Assembly: GCF_004296575.1 (NCBI RefSeq)
Contig: NZ_SAYT01000002.1
Location: 62,001-126,000 of the forward strand
DNA from: Dyella amyloliquefaciens
Lineage (GTDB): Bacteria; Pseudomonadota; Gammaproteobacteria; Xanthomonadales; Rhodanobacteraceae
Direction of reading: 5' to 3'
Length of the DNA stretch: 64,000 nucleotides
Under the pieces are notes generated by a model. It had not been told where the DNA came from and ran no database searches. It saw only the letters and a list, made by a program, of their open reading frames with translations. The translations under genes were made by a program, and so were the position numbers. This document shows, in pieces, positions 24,426-32,612 of this stretch (its first letter is position 1; each line of letters opens with the position of its first letter).

Positions 24426-25421
24426 TTACTGAATGGTGGCGATCGGCGTCTTGAGCGTGAAGGTCACGCCCGTCTCGCCGGTGGTGCGGTGGCTGTCGAA
24501 GGTGCCGGTGAGGTGCACACCCTTCGGGCCGGTCACTTCGGGCGTGGTCGCTGCAAACACGAGCGCCGGGATATTGATGGTGAGCTTCTCGTTGCCGAGA
24601 GTGCCGTCACCGGTGCCGCGCATCAGCGTCAGCACGAGGCTCGTGTCGGTATCGTTCAAGGCGAGCTGCAGGAGGCCATCGTCCTTGAGCAGGGTGTCGA
24701 TGGTGCCCGACACCGCGAACTGACCCTCAGGCAGATCGCCGCGCTTGCCACCGCCGCCGACGACATAGGTGTCCTCATCGAGGTTGTTGCTGATGGTGAG
24801 GTCGACCTTGGCCGCATCGAGCTCGATGGCGCCGCCGCCAAAGACCAGCGTCGCGGTCAGCGCGCTGAATGCGGCATGGCCGGTATCGGTCGGCGTGGCA
24901 TCCAGCGGCGTATCGCTGGCCACGTAATCTGAGCCGGTCACCGTGGGCGTGAACTGGATGAAGCCGGAGGGACTGATGCTCAGCGTTGCCGAGGCGACGC
25001 GACAGCCCAGCAGGCGGTTATAACGCGAGGCGGACGTGAACGATGGACCCAGATCGGATTCCATCGTGAAGCTGGGCGGCAACGCGTTGGCGCCACTGGC
25101 GGCCGGCTGGAACACATGCGTGGTGACACCGGAGGCCGTGGTGCTGGTCGGGGCGCCAAGCAGATGCTTCAGCCAGAAGCCGATCGTTTGCGGTGCGGCA
25201 TTGATCTGCACGGTACCGCTCACGGTGCGGTTGCCCGCCACGCTGCGCACCATGCCGCGGAAGCCCGTGATGGTGGCGTCGCTGTCGCGCGTCTGCGAGG
25301 CCTTCACGCTGTTCTGCACGTACGGCAGGATCAGCGCATCCGGCGTGGTCGCCGGAACACCATAGGCCGAATCGGTGCAGCCGATCAGGCGAACATTGGA
25401 GCCACGTACCTGCTGAGCCAT
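24426..25421 (-). CDS. major tail (tube) protein
   Basis: 331 aa, in the slot before the tail chaperones. Beta-rich sequence with IQFTPTVTGSDY and a C-terminal TFDSHRTTGETGVTFTL stretch, common in siphovirus tube proteins with an added Ig-like domain. It polymerises around the tape measure protein to form the tail tube. Length fits a tube domain plus accessory domain. Confidence 0.8.
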   Translation of the reverse strand: MAQQVRGSNVRLIGCTDSAYGVPATTPDALILPYVQNSVKASQTRDSDATITGFRGMVRSVAGNRTVSGTVQINAAPQTIGFWLKHLLGAPTSTTASGVTTHVFQPAASGANALPPSFTMESDLGPSFTSASRYNRLLGCRVASATLSISPSGFIQFTPTVTGSDYVASDTPLDATPTDTGHAAFSALTATLVFGGGAIELDAAKVDLTISNNLDEDTYVVGGGGKRGDLPEGQFAVSGTIDTLLKDDGLLQLALNDTDTSLVLTLMRGTGDGTLGNEKLTINIPALVFAATTPEVTGPKGVHLTGTFDSHRTTGETGVTFTLKTPIATIQ

Positions 25422-25423
25422 GA

Positions 25424-25660
25424 TCAGGCCTCCTCGTGTGTTTCGGGGGTCGGTGCCGGCAGCGGTGCCGATGCGGGTGCAAGTTCAGCCCGGGCGGCGC
25501 GCTCGTCATCGGGATTGGCGAAGGCAAGCCCCTTCACGTCCACCAGGCGCACGGCTTCCGCTGCGGGCACATCGATGCTCTGGGTGCGGCGGACACCACC
25601 GACCGCGAATACGCCAGGCAACGTGCCATCGCGAAACACCACTTCGTATGTCTTGTTCAT
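25424..25660 (-). CDS. small tail-module protein (78 aa)
   Basis: Beta-rich N-terminal part (YEVVFRDGTLPGVFAVGGV), then an acidic Pro/Ala-rich tail. It overlaps the preceding gene by 4 bases and lies between the tail-completion gene and the tube gene. Function not assigned; may be a neck or tail accessory. Confidence 0.6.
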   Translation of the reverse strand: MNKTYEVVFRDGTLPGVFAVGGVRRTQSIDVPAAEAVRLVDVKGLAFANPDDERAARAELAPASAPLPAPTPETHEEA

Positions 25661-26136
25661 ACATCCCTCTCAATGACGAGTTGCGCCTGAATGCGTGCGG
25701 CCCAGACTTGGCGCGGGTGAAGCACGCCCTGGTCGGGAACCCATTGCTGCAACCACGCACCGGCGACGCCACCAGGCTGCGGGTTACGCAGGAACAGCCG
25801 CGCGAAAATATCGGGGAGCTGCGCGCGCTGATCAGCGGCGCGCTCGCGGTCTTGCTCGTTCCACAGCAGACAAACATCCAGGCCGCTCTCGAACTGCTGT
25901 TCGTAGTGACCAATGGTCAGTCCGGTCTCATCGCTTCCACCGAACGATGACGCGTCGCCATTGCCCTGCTCCATCAGGTAGCACGGCAGTTGCTTGTCGT
26001 TGATCTGGGCCCACGGCACGTTCGAACGCATGACCGTGGTGACCTGCTTGCCCAGCACCGTCTGAATGTCGGCAACGAACGTGGCATCGCCTATCAGCAA
26101 CGCGCGCACGCCGTCGGTAAAATCCTTCACGCCCAT
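25657..26136 (-). CDS. tail completion or terminator protein
   Basis: 159 aa in the slot of lambda gpU. It has an N-terminal helix (DGVRALLIGDATFVADIQTVLG) and a mixed core (FESGLDVCLLWNEQDRERAADQ), consistent with tail terminator folds. Assigned by position and composition. Confidence 0.6.
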   Translation of the reverse strand: MGVKDFTDGVRALLIGDATFVADIQTVLGKQVTTVMRSNVPWAQINDKQLPCYLMEQGNGDASSFGGSDETGLTIGHYEQQFESGLDVCLLWNEQDRERAADQRAQLPDIFARLFLRNPQPGGVAGAWLQQWVPDQGVLHPRQVWAARIQAQLVIERDV

Positions 26137-26549
26137 GCCTTGAGCGCCTCCTCGACGTTGCCCTGCACCACCGTCAACGGCTGCACCTGCGCCACGGCGT
26201 CATCAAGAAACGGGCGCGGCGTGCGTTGGGTCATGCGGTGTTTGCCGCGGCCCGCCCACTCGGGCACGAGACCGGAGTGGATGGCGACGGCATAAGCCGA
26301 CGTGTTGATCACATAGCCGCTGATCGGCGAGGCCATGGCGGTCGCCTGGTTGGCGCGCAAGCCACCGGGCGTGCGAATGGGCACCGGATAGGTCCATGGA
26401 TCGGCCTTGCGCCCACCACTCAGCAGGGCAATCGCGGCGCGATTGGTCAGCGTGATGGCTTGCTTGACGCCGGTGCTTAGCGCCGCATCGAGCGACGCGA
26501 TGATGGCGCCCACTTTCGCGGCAAATTCGTTGGGTGCGTAGGTGCTCAT
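26127..26549 (-). CDS. neck protein, HK97 gp10 or lambda Z-like
   Basis: 140 aa from the ATG at 26549, chosen for the ATGA overlap with the upstream gene. An N-terminal helix precedes the SAYAVAIHSGLVPEWAGRG part, which resembles HK97 gp10/minor tail Z proteins (a Tyr-x3-hydrophobic-His/Glu-Gly-x7 turn). It should take part in head-tail joining. Confidence 0.65.
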   Translation of the reverse strand: MSTYAPNEFAAKVGAIIASLDAALSTGVKQAITLTNRAAIALLSGGRKADPWTYPVPIRTPGGLRANQATAMASPISGYVINTSAYAVAIHSGLVPEWAGRGKHRMTQRTPRPFLDDAVAQVQPLTVVQGNVEEALKAWA

Positions 26550-27028
26550 GGGCACCCCAGCGCACGGTTGGGCGACGGGTAACGACCGGTCTCCACGATG
26601 CCACTGGCCATGCCGCTGCCGTCGTAGAGTCCACTGTCATCTGTGCCGGCGGCCTGCATGGCCTCACCGAGCCAGTACGTCGCATCCTGCAGGGCGTCCG
26701 ACTCTTTCTTGCGCAACTCGGCCAGAAGCGCGGCCTGATCCTTGTTCAGGCCGTTGACCACCGCCGCATCGACCACCGCATAGCGGCGGCGAAACAGCAC
26801 CGAACTGGAGTACGCCACTTCCGCCTTGACGGCGCAGTCGAACGCGTAGGTTTCTTCCGCGAGCGACGCATAGATGGCCGCCGAACACTTCTGCTCCACC
26901 CACAGGCTGGCCGACTTCAAGACCTTGTCCAGATAGGCATTGAACGCATCGCCGTCGCTCTGGGCGAATTGCGAGGCGACAAACCCTTCATCCAGCAGGT
27001 CGTCGTGGGTGGCCTTGGGAGTGCTCAT
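26546..27028 (-). CDS. head-tail connector candidate (160 aa)
   Basis: Starts at the ATG at 27028 with a GAGG site upstream. Helical protein (KSASLWVEQKCSAAIYASL and AVVDAAVVNGLNKDQ), similar in length and position to head completion proteins that follow the capsid gene. The family is not recognised with certainty. Confidence 0.6.
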   Translation of the reverse strand: MSTPKATHDDLLDEGFVASQFAQSDGDAFNAYLDKVLKSASLWVEQKCSAAIYASLAEETYAFDCAVKAEVAYSSSVLFRRRYAVVDAAVVNGLNKDQAALLAELRKKESDALQDATYWLGEAMQAAGTDDSGLYDGSGMASGIVETGRYPSPNRALGCP

Positions 27029-27039
27029 GCTGCCTCGTG

Positions 27040-27069
27040 AAAAAATGCCGCGCGGTGGAACCCGCGCGG
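27040..27069 (-). terminator. intrinsic terminator or attenuator after the capsid gene
   Basis: Two CCGCGCGG arms (27048-27055 and 27062-27069) form an 8-bp stem with a 6-base loop, followed on the minus strand by a T6 tract. It may partly stop late transcription so that capsid mRNA is in excess over downstream tail mRNA. Confidence 0.7.
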
Positions 27070-27095
27070 CGGATCGCTCGGGGAGGTGAGCGCGA

Positions 27096-28169
27096 TCAGG
27101 TGAACAGGACGCGTGCCACCTGGTCCTGGTCGCCGATGGCGGCATTGGTCTGGAACGTGCCCACGTAGTCGTTGGCACGCACATAGATGTTGCGATTGCT
27201 TTCGATGGACAGGTCCAGCCAGTCGCCGCGCTTGAGCTTGCGACCCGGCAGGATCAGGTAATAGCCGCCGAGGTTCGCCGGCAGCTTGGTCGAGGCCACC
27301 ACGGCGGACACGTGCACCGTGACCGGCTGGATGTCCTTGTTGTAGGCCACGATCAGGCTGCCGGCGCTCGCCGTCAGCATCTGCGTGATGCGACCCACAT
27401 CTTCCGGCGCGCAGGCGATCACGAAGCCCGCACCCTGGCCGGCGCCGTAACCCTTGGCATTCACCTTGCGGAGAATGCCGGCAGCGGCCTTGTTCAGCGT
27501 CTTCGTGTCGCTGGTGTCGAAGGCCACGTTGATGGACGACGGCAGCGCGGTCAGCAGGTCGTAATGCCACTGCGCCTTCTTGTCCCAAGCCTTGGAGTTG
27601 AACTCGGCCACGGTGTCGCTCACCGACCACCACTTCTGGAAGCGCAGCCAATCGTCGAGGATGCCGACGCCGTCAGCGAACGTGACATACGGCACGCTCA
27701 TCAGGCTGTCGGTGACGTTGCGGCGGATCTTCACTTCGGCGCCCGGCTTCACCTGGTTGAAGGTGATGCCTTGGTTCGCGTCGAGAATGTCGAAGCGATC
27801 CAGCGGGCTGCTGCGCATGTCGACGAAGTCGAAGAACTGGGTGTAGCCCAGATCCATGTCCGGCATGTTGGAGTGGAAGAACTCCACCACGCGGTTGGTC
27901 GGATCGACCAGGTTGGGGTTGTCGCCCGGCACGGCCCACTTGGTGGCCAGATGCGAACGCACACGCTCGGCGCTCGGCATCTTGAGGTCGCCGCTCGCGC
28001 CGCCGATGACCTTGACACCACCGACCATGGCGATTCGCGGCGAACCACCGAGCTGCGAGTACATGGCCGGCAGACTGAAGTCGAGGTTGATGGCCTGCTC
28101 CAGCTGCTTGAGCTGTTGCGCGGGATCGGTCACCTTGCCGAGTGCGTGGAAGTTGCTGAAGTTGCGCAT
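27096..28169 (-). CDS. major capsid protein
   Basis: 357 aa. Sits after the scaffold/protease and decoration genes, the usual capsid position. Beta-rich with a helical spine, e.g. QFFDFVDMRSSPLDRFDI and the loop PGRKLKRGDWLDLSIES near the C-terminus, in keeping with HK97-fold capsids of about 350 residues. The subtype is not certain. A terminator-like hairpin follows it. Confidence 0.8.
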   Translation of the reverse strand: MRNFSNFHALGKVTDPAQQLKQLEQAINLDFSLPAMYSQLGGSPRIAMVGGVKVIGGASGDLKMPSAERVRSHLATKWAVPGDNPNLVDPTNRVVEFFHSNMPDMDLGYTQFFDFVDMRSSPLDRFDILDANQGITFNQVKPGAEVKIRRNVTDSLMSVPYVTFADGVGILDDWLRFQKWWSVSDTVAEFNSKAWDKKAQWHYDLLTALPSSINVAFDTSDTKTLNKAAAGILRKVNAKGYGAGQGAGFVIACAPEDVGRITQMLTASAGSLIVAYNKDIQPVTVHVSAVVASTKLPANLGGYYLILPGRKLKRGDWLDLSIESNRNIYVRANDYVGTFQTNAAIGDQDQVARVLFT

Positions 28170-28182
28170 GTGGCTTGGCTCC

Positions 28183-28527
28183 TTAGGCCGCGAATGCGTT
28201 GAACGCGACGAGGCCCGTCACCGCATCGCCGGAAGCCGCAGGCTCCAGCGCGTAGCCGATGAGCGTGTTGCTCGTGGCCACGTTGGTGATGACCTTGTTG
28301 GTGTTATCCCAGTACAGCTTGTCCATCGCGCTCCACGCGACGGCCGCCTTCGGGGCGTCGCTGATTTCCGCGTCATAGACGTAGCCGTTGAGGGCGTTGG
28401 CGTCGGCCGTCGAGGTCGGGATGAGCACGCGGCCGTTGTTGACGATGGGAGCGTGGGCGACGGTGGCCACAGCGAGCATCAGCTGCGTGGTGCGGATGCG
28501 GGCGGCCGGCGAACGAGTCTGCAGCAT
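28183..28527 (-). CDS. head decoration protein, DUF2190-like
   Basis: 114 aa, beta-rich; the segment IVNNGRVLIPTSTADAN and VITNVATSNTLIGYALEP match DUF2190-type decoration proteins, which form trimers that stabilise the capsid. Located immediately before the capsid gene in transcription order, as usual. Confidence 0.75.
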   Translation of the reverse strand: MLQTRSPAARIRTTQLMLAVATVAHAPIVNNGRVLIPTSTADANALNGYVYDAEISDAPKAAVAWSAMDKLYWDNTNKVITNVATSNTLIGYALEPAASGDAVTGLVAFNAFAA

Positions 28528-28557
28528 GATGCTGTCTCCTGAAACCGTGTGGACCGA

Positions 28558-28980
28558 TTAGGCCGAGAAGGCCGGGTTGTTGATCGGCGAATCGGCGGGT
28601 GCCTCCTGGCTGCCGGCCGGCGGCGGGTTCGGATTGGCGCCCTTGATGCCGTGATTGGTCGGCAGCCGTGCCTCCAGGCCCTTCTGCATCGCCACCAGGC
28701 GATCCACCGGCATGGCGCTGAGGAATTCCTTGGAAGCCGAGACAGACGGCTCGTCGTCGCCGGTGATCTTGAGCTGGCGTTCCATGCCCACGATGTCATC
28801 GACCAGCGAGGCCTTGTAGGACTTGCCATCGGTGACCAAGCGAGCCAGCGAGGCCGGATCGTCGAGCAGCGTGGCGTTGTCGCCCAGCGCGGTCTTCAGC
28901 GCGGCCAGCGAGATCGCGGCCTTTTCGTTGTTCGCAGCCTTTTCCTTCAGGGCGTCGATCTGCTCTTTCGTGAGTTCCAT
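28558..28980 (-). CDS. scaffold protein made from an internal start
   Basis: 140 aa, in the same frame as the protease C-terminus, starting at the ATG at 28980 that follows CGGAG about 8 bases upstream. The sequence (ELTKEQIDALKEKAANNEKAA) is a long charged helix, as in lambda Nu3-type scaffolds nested in protease genes. Predicted to guide capsid assembly and to be removed by the protease. Confidence 0.65.
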   Translation of the reverse strand: MELTKEQIDALKEKAANNEKAAISLAALKTALGDNATLLDDPASLARLVTDGKSYKASLVDDIVGMERQLKITGDDEPSVSASKEFLSAMPVDRLVAMQKGLEARLPTNHGIKGANPNPPPAGSQEAPADSPINNPAFSA

Positions 28981-29622
28981 GGTGTGCTCCGGATTGGATT
29001 GGTGTCTGGCGTTCTTCACGGCACGCGCGCCCTGCTGAGCACCGAGCCACACAAGGGACATTTCCAGCGCCTGACCCGGCGCAGGCCAGCGCACAGCCGT
29101 CAGCTGCCGGTTGTCGTTGTCGTAGATGGGCTGCGGCGACGGAGCGGTGAAACCGATGCTCACGTCACCGGCAATGCCGGCGTCCTGCTTGATCAGCAGG
29201 CTGGCGTTATCTTCGGTGCGCGCGTAATAGGCGCTCGCATAGAGCACCTTGACCTGCGTGCGATCGGGCGGCAGCTGAAGGTTCGGCTCATTGAGCAGCG
29301 CGCGGGCATCGGCCAGCGACATCATCTCCGTGCGCGTGTCAAAAACCTTGCCCTCGGCCGGACCGCCGTCGCTTCGCCAGCTGGTCGGATGCGTCACATA
29401 GACGCCTTTGCCCAGCAGCGTGGTCGCAAAGTTGTCGAGCAGCGCCTCATCGAAGCATTCGTTGTCACGATCGATGCAGTTGTGCGCGAGCACGTACTCT
29501 CGCAACTGCAGTTCGTCTGGCGTGAAGTCGCGAAGGGTGTACTGCCGAATCTTCGCGAGAGCAGCGTCATCGGCCGCAAGCGCGGCCTTGACGTGGAGTG
29601 CGAGCGCCTTGTGCTGGCTCAC
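28558..29622 (-). CDS. prohead protease with fused scaffold domain
   Basis: 354 aa from the GTG at 29622, which overlaps the upstream stop (GTGA). The protease domain (residues about 20-180) carries VTHPT (His) and GDVSIGF (Ser), the signature of the phage prohead serine protease fold. After about residue 210 an acidic helical scaffold domain follows, with its own internal start at 28980. The protein matures the capsid and then degrades itself and the scaffold (family knowledge). Confidence 0.8.
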   Translation of the reverse strand: MSQHKALALHVKAALAADDAALAKIRQYTLRDFTPDELQLREYVLAHNCIDRDNECFDEALLDNFATTLLGKGVYVTHPTSWRSDGGPAEGKVFDTRTEMMSLADARALLNEPNLQLPPDRTQVKVLYASAYYARTEDNASLLIKQDAGIAGDVSIGFTAPSPQPIYDNDNRQLTAVRWPAPGQALEMSLVWLGAQQGARAVKNARHQSNPEHTMELTKEQIDALKEKAANNEKAAISLAALKTALGDNATLLDDPASLARLVTDGKSYKASLVDDIVGMERQLKITGDDEPSVSASKEFLSAMPVDRLVAMQKGLEARLPTNHGIKGANPNPPPAGSQEAPADSPINNPAFSA

Positions 29623-30023
29623 TTCGTGCGAGCCTCGCGTACCGGCTTCACGTTGGCCACGCGCCACGCGGCCTGTTCGCCGCTGAGCGGGCCCGCATAG
29701 TCGGGGTGGCGGTAGTCATCGATGGAGAGCTTGCCGGCGGGTTTCGCCGCCGGCTCGCCCTTCCCTTCCACCGCCGTGGAGTCTTTGTCGCCACCCTCGT
29801 CCTGCGCATCCAGCGCGGCGAGCTGCTTATCGATGGCTGCCTGCAGCGTGGTGCGCGGCGTCGGCGCTGCAGCCTCCTGGGCTGCCAGTTCGATCAACGA
29901 GGCGCGGTCGAGGGTCGGAAGCGCCTCACTGATCTGGGCCACCGACTGCTGCTGAAGGTTGGAAATCTCGGCCTTGTCCATTGCGAGCGCCTCAGGCGTG
30001 AATGTCGTTGTAGACGACATCAC
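29619..30023 (-). CDS. head-module hypothetical protein (134 aa)
   Basis: Helical N-terminal half rich in Gln, Ala and Leu (NLQQQSVAQISEALPTL), then a Lys/Glu/Gly-rich disordered linker and a short basic end. It lies between the portal and the protease genes; equivalent slots hold assembly co-factors in other phages. Function not assigned. Either of the two adjacent Met codons may be the start. Confidence 0.6.
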   Translation of the reverse strand: MMSSTTTFTPEALAMDKAEISNLQQQSVAQISEALPTLDRASLIELAAQEAAAPTPRTTLQAAIDKQLAALDAQDEGGDKDSTAVEGKGEPAAKPAGKLSIDDYRHPDYAGPLSGEQAAWRVANVKPVREARTK

Positions 30024-30063
30024 ACCCGTGACGCGGGCGGCGCATCAAGGCCCGAGGCGCCGC

Positions 30064-32256
30064 CTACACATGGCCAGCAACGACACAAAAACATGATGGG
30101 TGCGAATCGCGCACCGGCATCGGGCCCACCCCAACGGCGTACGGGCCTTCCTCGGCGATGCGCGTGCAGACCTTGCAGGCCTCCGGCGCGAGGATCCAGT
30201 CGTATTGCGCGATGCCCATGCCAGACAGACCGTCGATCTGCCCCTGCGCATGGCTTGCCGCAATTTCCGACTCGGCCAGGCGCTCCCAGTCGTAATCGTG
30301 CGTATCGAACTGATCGCTCAGCTGCTTGGCCACGTCATCCGGGTTGTCGCCGTTGTAGGCGCCGTCGATCAGGGCATGCACGATGTCGTTCTCATACACG
30401 CGCACCGTGGTTTTCTGCAGAGTCGAATGCAGATCGGTGGCCAGCGCCACGGCCCGACGCGTGCGCGCCTGCTCGGCAATGGTCGACGCTTCGTCGGCAC
30501 GGTCGACGCCGGAAGCCGCATTCTCGATACCGCGTACCCACACCTCCAACGCCAGTTGCACGAGCGCGCTGTCGGGCGACGTGTTCGTGGCAATGAACTC
30601 GGCCTGCAGGTCGGTCAGCTTCTTCAGCATCGTCATCACGTCGAACTGGAAAGTTTCAGCCGCCGCCTTGGTGGTCGGCAATTTGAGCGCAGCCAGCGTG
30701 TCATCACGCAGTTTGTTCCACGCGGAACCAAGTGCGGACACGGCCGCCTTCTGGATACGCGGCAAGTTGGGGTCGTCGATAGCCCACTGCTCGGACGCCG
30801 CCTTGCGGGTGACCTTGGCGCGCGGCGTGAACTGCGAAGAGAGCGCCTTGACCACGAAGCCATCGCCGACCAGCGAAGCCGCTGTCTCGGCGAGCAGATC
30901 ATTCAGCTGCTTGCGTGACGCCTTGGTCGGCGCGTCGTCGCTCTGCGGGTCGGTGTTGTCGGAAGGCAGTGTCACGCCGCCGTTGCGGAGCATCAGCGCG
31001 GTCTGGGCGTTGAGGAACCCCGCCTGCGCGCGCTTGAGTTCGTCGCGGAGGTTCGGCAGGCGCTGCACCAGTTTCCAATCACCCGGCTTCCACGTCTTGC
31101 CGCGACCTCGCAACCAGGTGGCCACCAGCCGGTCGAGGCCCGGCAGGCGTGCTTCGAAGCGCGTCTTGCTCTCCTGCAGCACCACCTCGGCCTGGTTATC
31201 GGCCATGCGCTCGGCGGTACCGAGCTGGATACCGAGCATCCAGGCCGGCAGGCCGACCTTGCCGAGGATCTGCTCCAACATGTGCCGGGCGGGCATCTCG
31301 ATGCTGAGTACCTTGCCATCTCCACCCACAATGCTCACTGTGATGTCGTCGTCGGCGCCGACGGCCGTCGTGAAATCCGCGCTGTTGCCGCCGCGCTTGG
31401 CATTGATGGCCGTGGCCAGATCGTTCGCGAGCTTCGCGCGACGCGACTCGAGCGCCGCATCCTTCAATGCCCGATTCTTGGTCTTGTAGTTGATGTGGAA
31501 GATGGGATCGCCGAAACGATCCCATGCCTGCGACTGGGCGTTATGCATGCGCAGGAGGATCTGACTCACGAACTCGATGCCGCGCATCAGGCTGACGCCA
31601 TACGGGCCATCATTCTCCGGGTTGAACGCGCTGTAGATCAGCGTCTCCGGGTTGAGTTGCGTATAGCCCTTGCCCTGGATCACCGAGGCGTTGAGCTGCT
31701 GCGGCGAATTGCGCAGCACCGTCTGCACGCTGTCGGTACCGTCACGGCGTCCCACAGCGCGCGGGATGGGCGGCAGATACCAGGTCTCCATCTGGCCGGT
31801 GTCAGTGTTGCGGTGGAATAGCACGCCCTTGCTGTCGGCCACGCGCAGGCCGATCAGCTCGCGACCACGGCGGTCGAACACCATCTCGCCGACAGTGAAG
31901 CCCTGCTCGTATACCTCACCACCTTGCGAAGCGTAGAAGGCCTGCAGGCCGCCCTGCAGGTCACCCACGGGAATGGAGGCGATGAGCTCGCTCTGGATCA
32001 GCTGCACCAGCGCGTCGTTGCCGCCCTCCACATCGATGATGCCATCCACGGTCACCAGTCGATTGATGGCGCCATCGAGCACGCCGAGCGATGAGCGCAA
32101 TGCCTCGAGGAACCACGGATTCACCTCGCGCGGGATGAAGCCTTGGCCGATGGCGCCCTGCCATGGACCCATCGACATGCTGCTGCGCACGAGTGCGCTA
32201 CTGCCTACATCGTTGGATTTGCGGCCAGACAGCCACGCGAGTGGATTGAGGTTCAT
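30064..32256 (-). CDS. portal protein (DUF935 type) fused to a MuF-like head morphogenesis domain
   Basis: 730 aa. Residues about 1-470 are a portal domain of the DUF935 type (IPREVNPWFLEALRSSLG, the WMLGI stretch and an AQAEVVLQ-like helix), forming the DNA-entry ring. Residues about 530-730 end CKVCTRIAEEGPYAVG and DSHPSCFC, the Cys/His pattern of Mu gpF-type minor head proteins. Normally these are two genes; here they are one. The gene overlaps the DUF6527-like gene by 4 bases. Confidence 0.85.
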   Translation of the reverse strand: MNLNPLAWLSGRKSNDVGSSALVRSSMSMGPWQGAIGQGFIPREVNPWFLEALRSSLGVLDGAINRLVTVDGIIDVEGGNDALVQLIQSELIASIPVGDLQGGLQAFYASQGGEVYEQGFTVGEMVFDRRGRELIGLRVADSKGVLFHRNTDTGQMETWYLPPIPRAVGRRDGTDSVQTVLRNSPQQLNASVIQGKGYTQLNPETLIYSAFNPENDGPYGVSLMRGIEFVSQILLRMHNAQSQAWDRFGDPIFHINYKTKNRALKDAALESRRAKLANDLATAINAKRGGNSADFTTAVGADDDITVSIVGGDGKVLSIEMPARHMLEQILGKVGLPAWMLGIQLGTAERMADNQAEVVLQESKTRFEARLPGLDRLVATWLRGRGKTWKPGDWKLVQRLPNLRDELKRAQAGFLNAQTALMLRNGGVTLPSDNTDPQSDDAPTKASRKQLNDLLAETAASLVGDGFVVKALSSQFTPRAKVTRKAASEQWAIDDPNLPRIQKAAVSALGSAWNKLRDDTLAALKLPTTKAAAETFQFDVMTMLKKLTDLQAEFIATNTSPDSALVQLALEVWVRGIENAASGVDRADEASTIAEQARTRRAVALATDLHSTLQKTTVRVYENDIVHALIDGAYNGDNPDDVAKQLSDQFDTHDYDWERLAESEIAASHAQGQIDGLSGMGIAQYDWILAPEACKVCTRIAEEGPYAVGVGPMPVRDSHPSCFCVVAGHV

Positions 32257-32612
32257 TCAGCAATCTCCGGCAGGTCGACGGTCTGCCCCGCAAGCGCGTG
32301 CGTGCAGTCATCGAGGAATTGGATGCGACCCTCGCGAATGAAGGTATGGCACACATAGGGAACTTGTTTCTCACCATCCCAGCGGTGGGATTTGCAGAGC
32401 AGCGACGGGGCAAACGTTGGGCGATCAAGATCGCCGTTAAACGTCCAAAGATCCGGTCTAGCATGCGTCGAGCGCTCCATGCCAGGCGCCACCCAGTCCG
32501 TTTGCAAAAGGTGAGCTGACGGTCGGCCATCCGGCCAGAGACAGCCAGGACACAAGACTTGGACGCCATAGAAGCGACCCTCGCCATCGGTCACGATCTT
32601 TGCCTTGGTCAT
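32253..32612 (-). CDS. DUF6527-like phage protein
   Basis: 119 aa. Pattern: CPGC and a WTFNGD stretch, then PTFAPSLL, HTFIREG, and DCTHALAGQTVDLP, which matches the zinc-binding DUF6527 family common beside phage terminases. Probably binds one Zn ion; biochemical role unknown. Overlaps both terminase and portal genes by 4 bases. Confidence 0.75.
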   Translation of the reverse strand: MTKAKIVTDGEGRFYGVQVLCPGCLWPDGRPSAHLLQTDWVAPGMERSTHARPDLWTFNGDLDRPTFAPSLLCKSHRWDGEKQVPYVCHTFIREGRIQFLDDCTHALAGQTVDLPEIAE

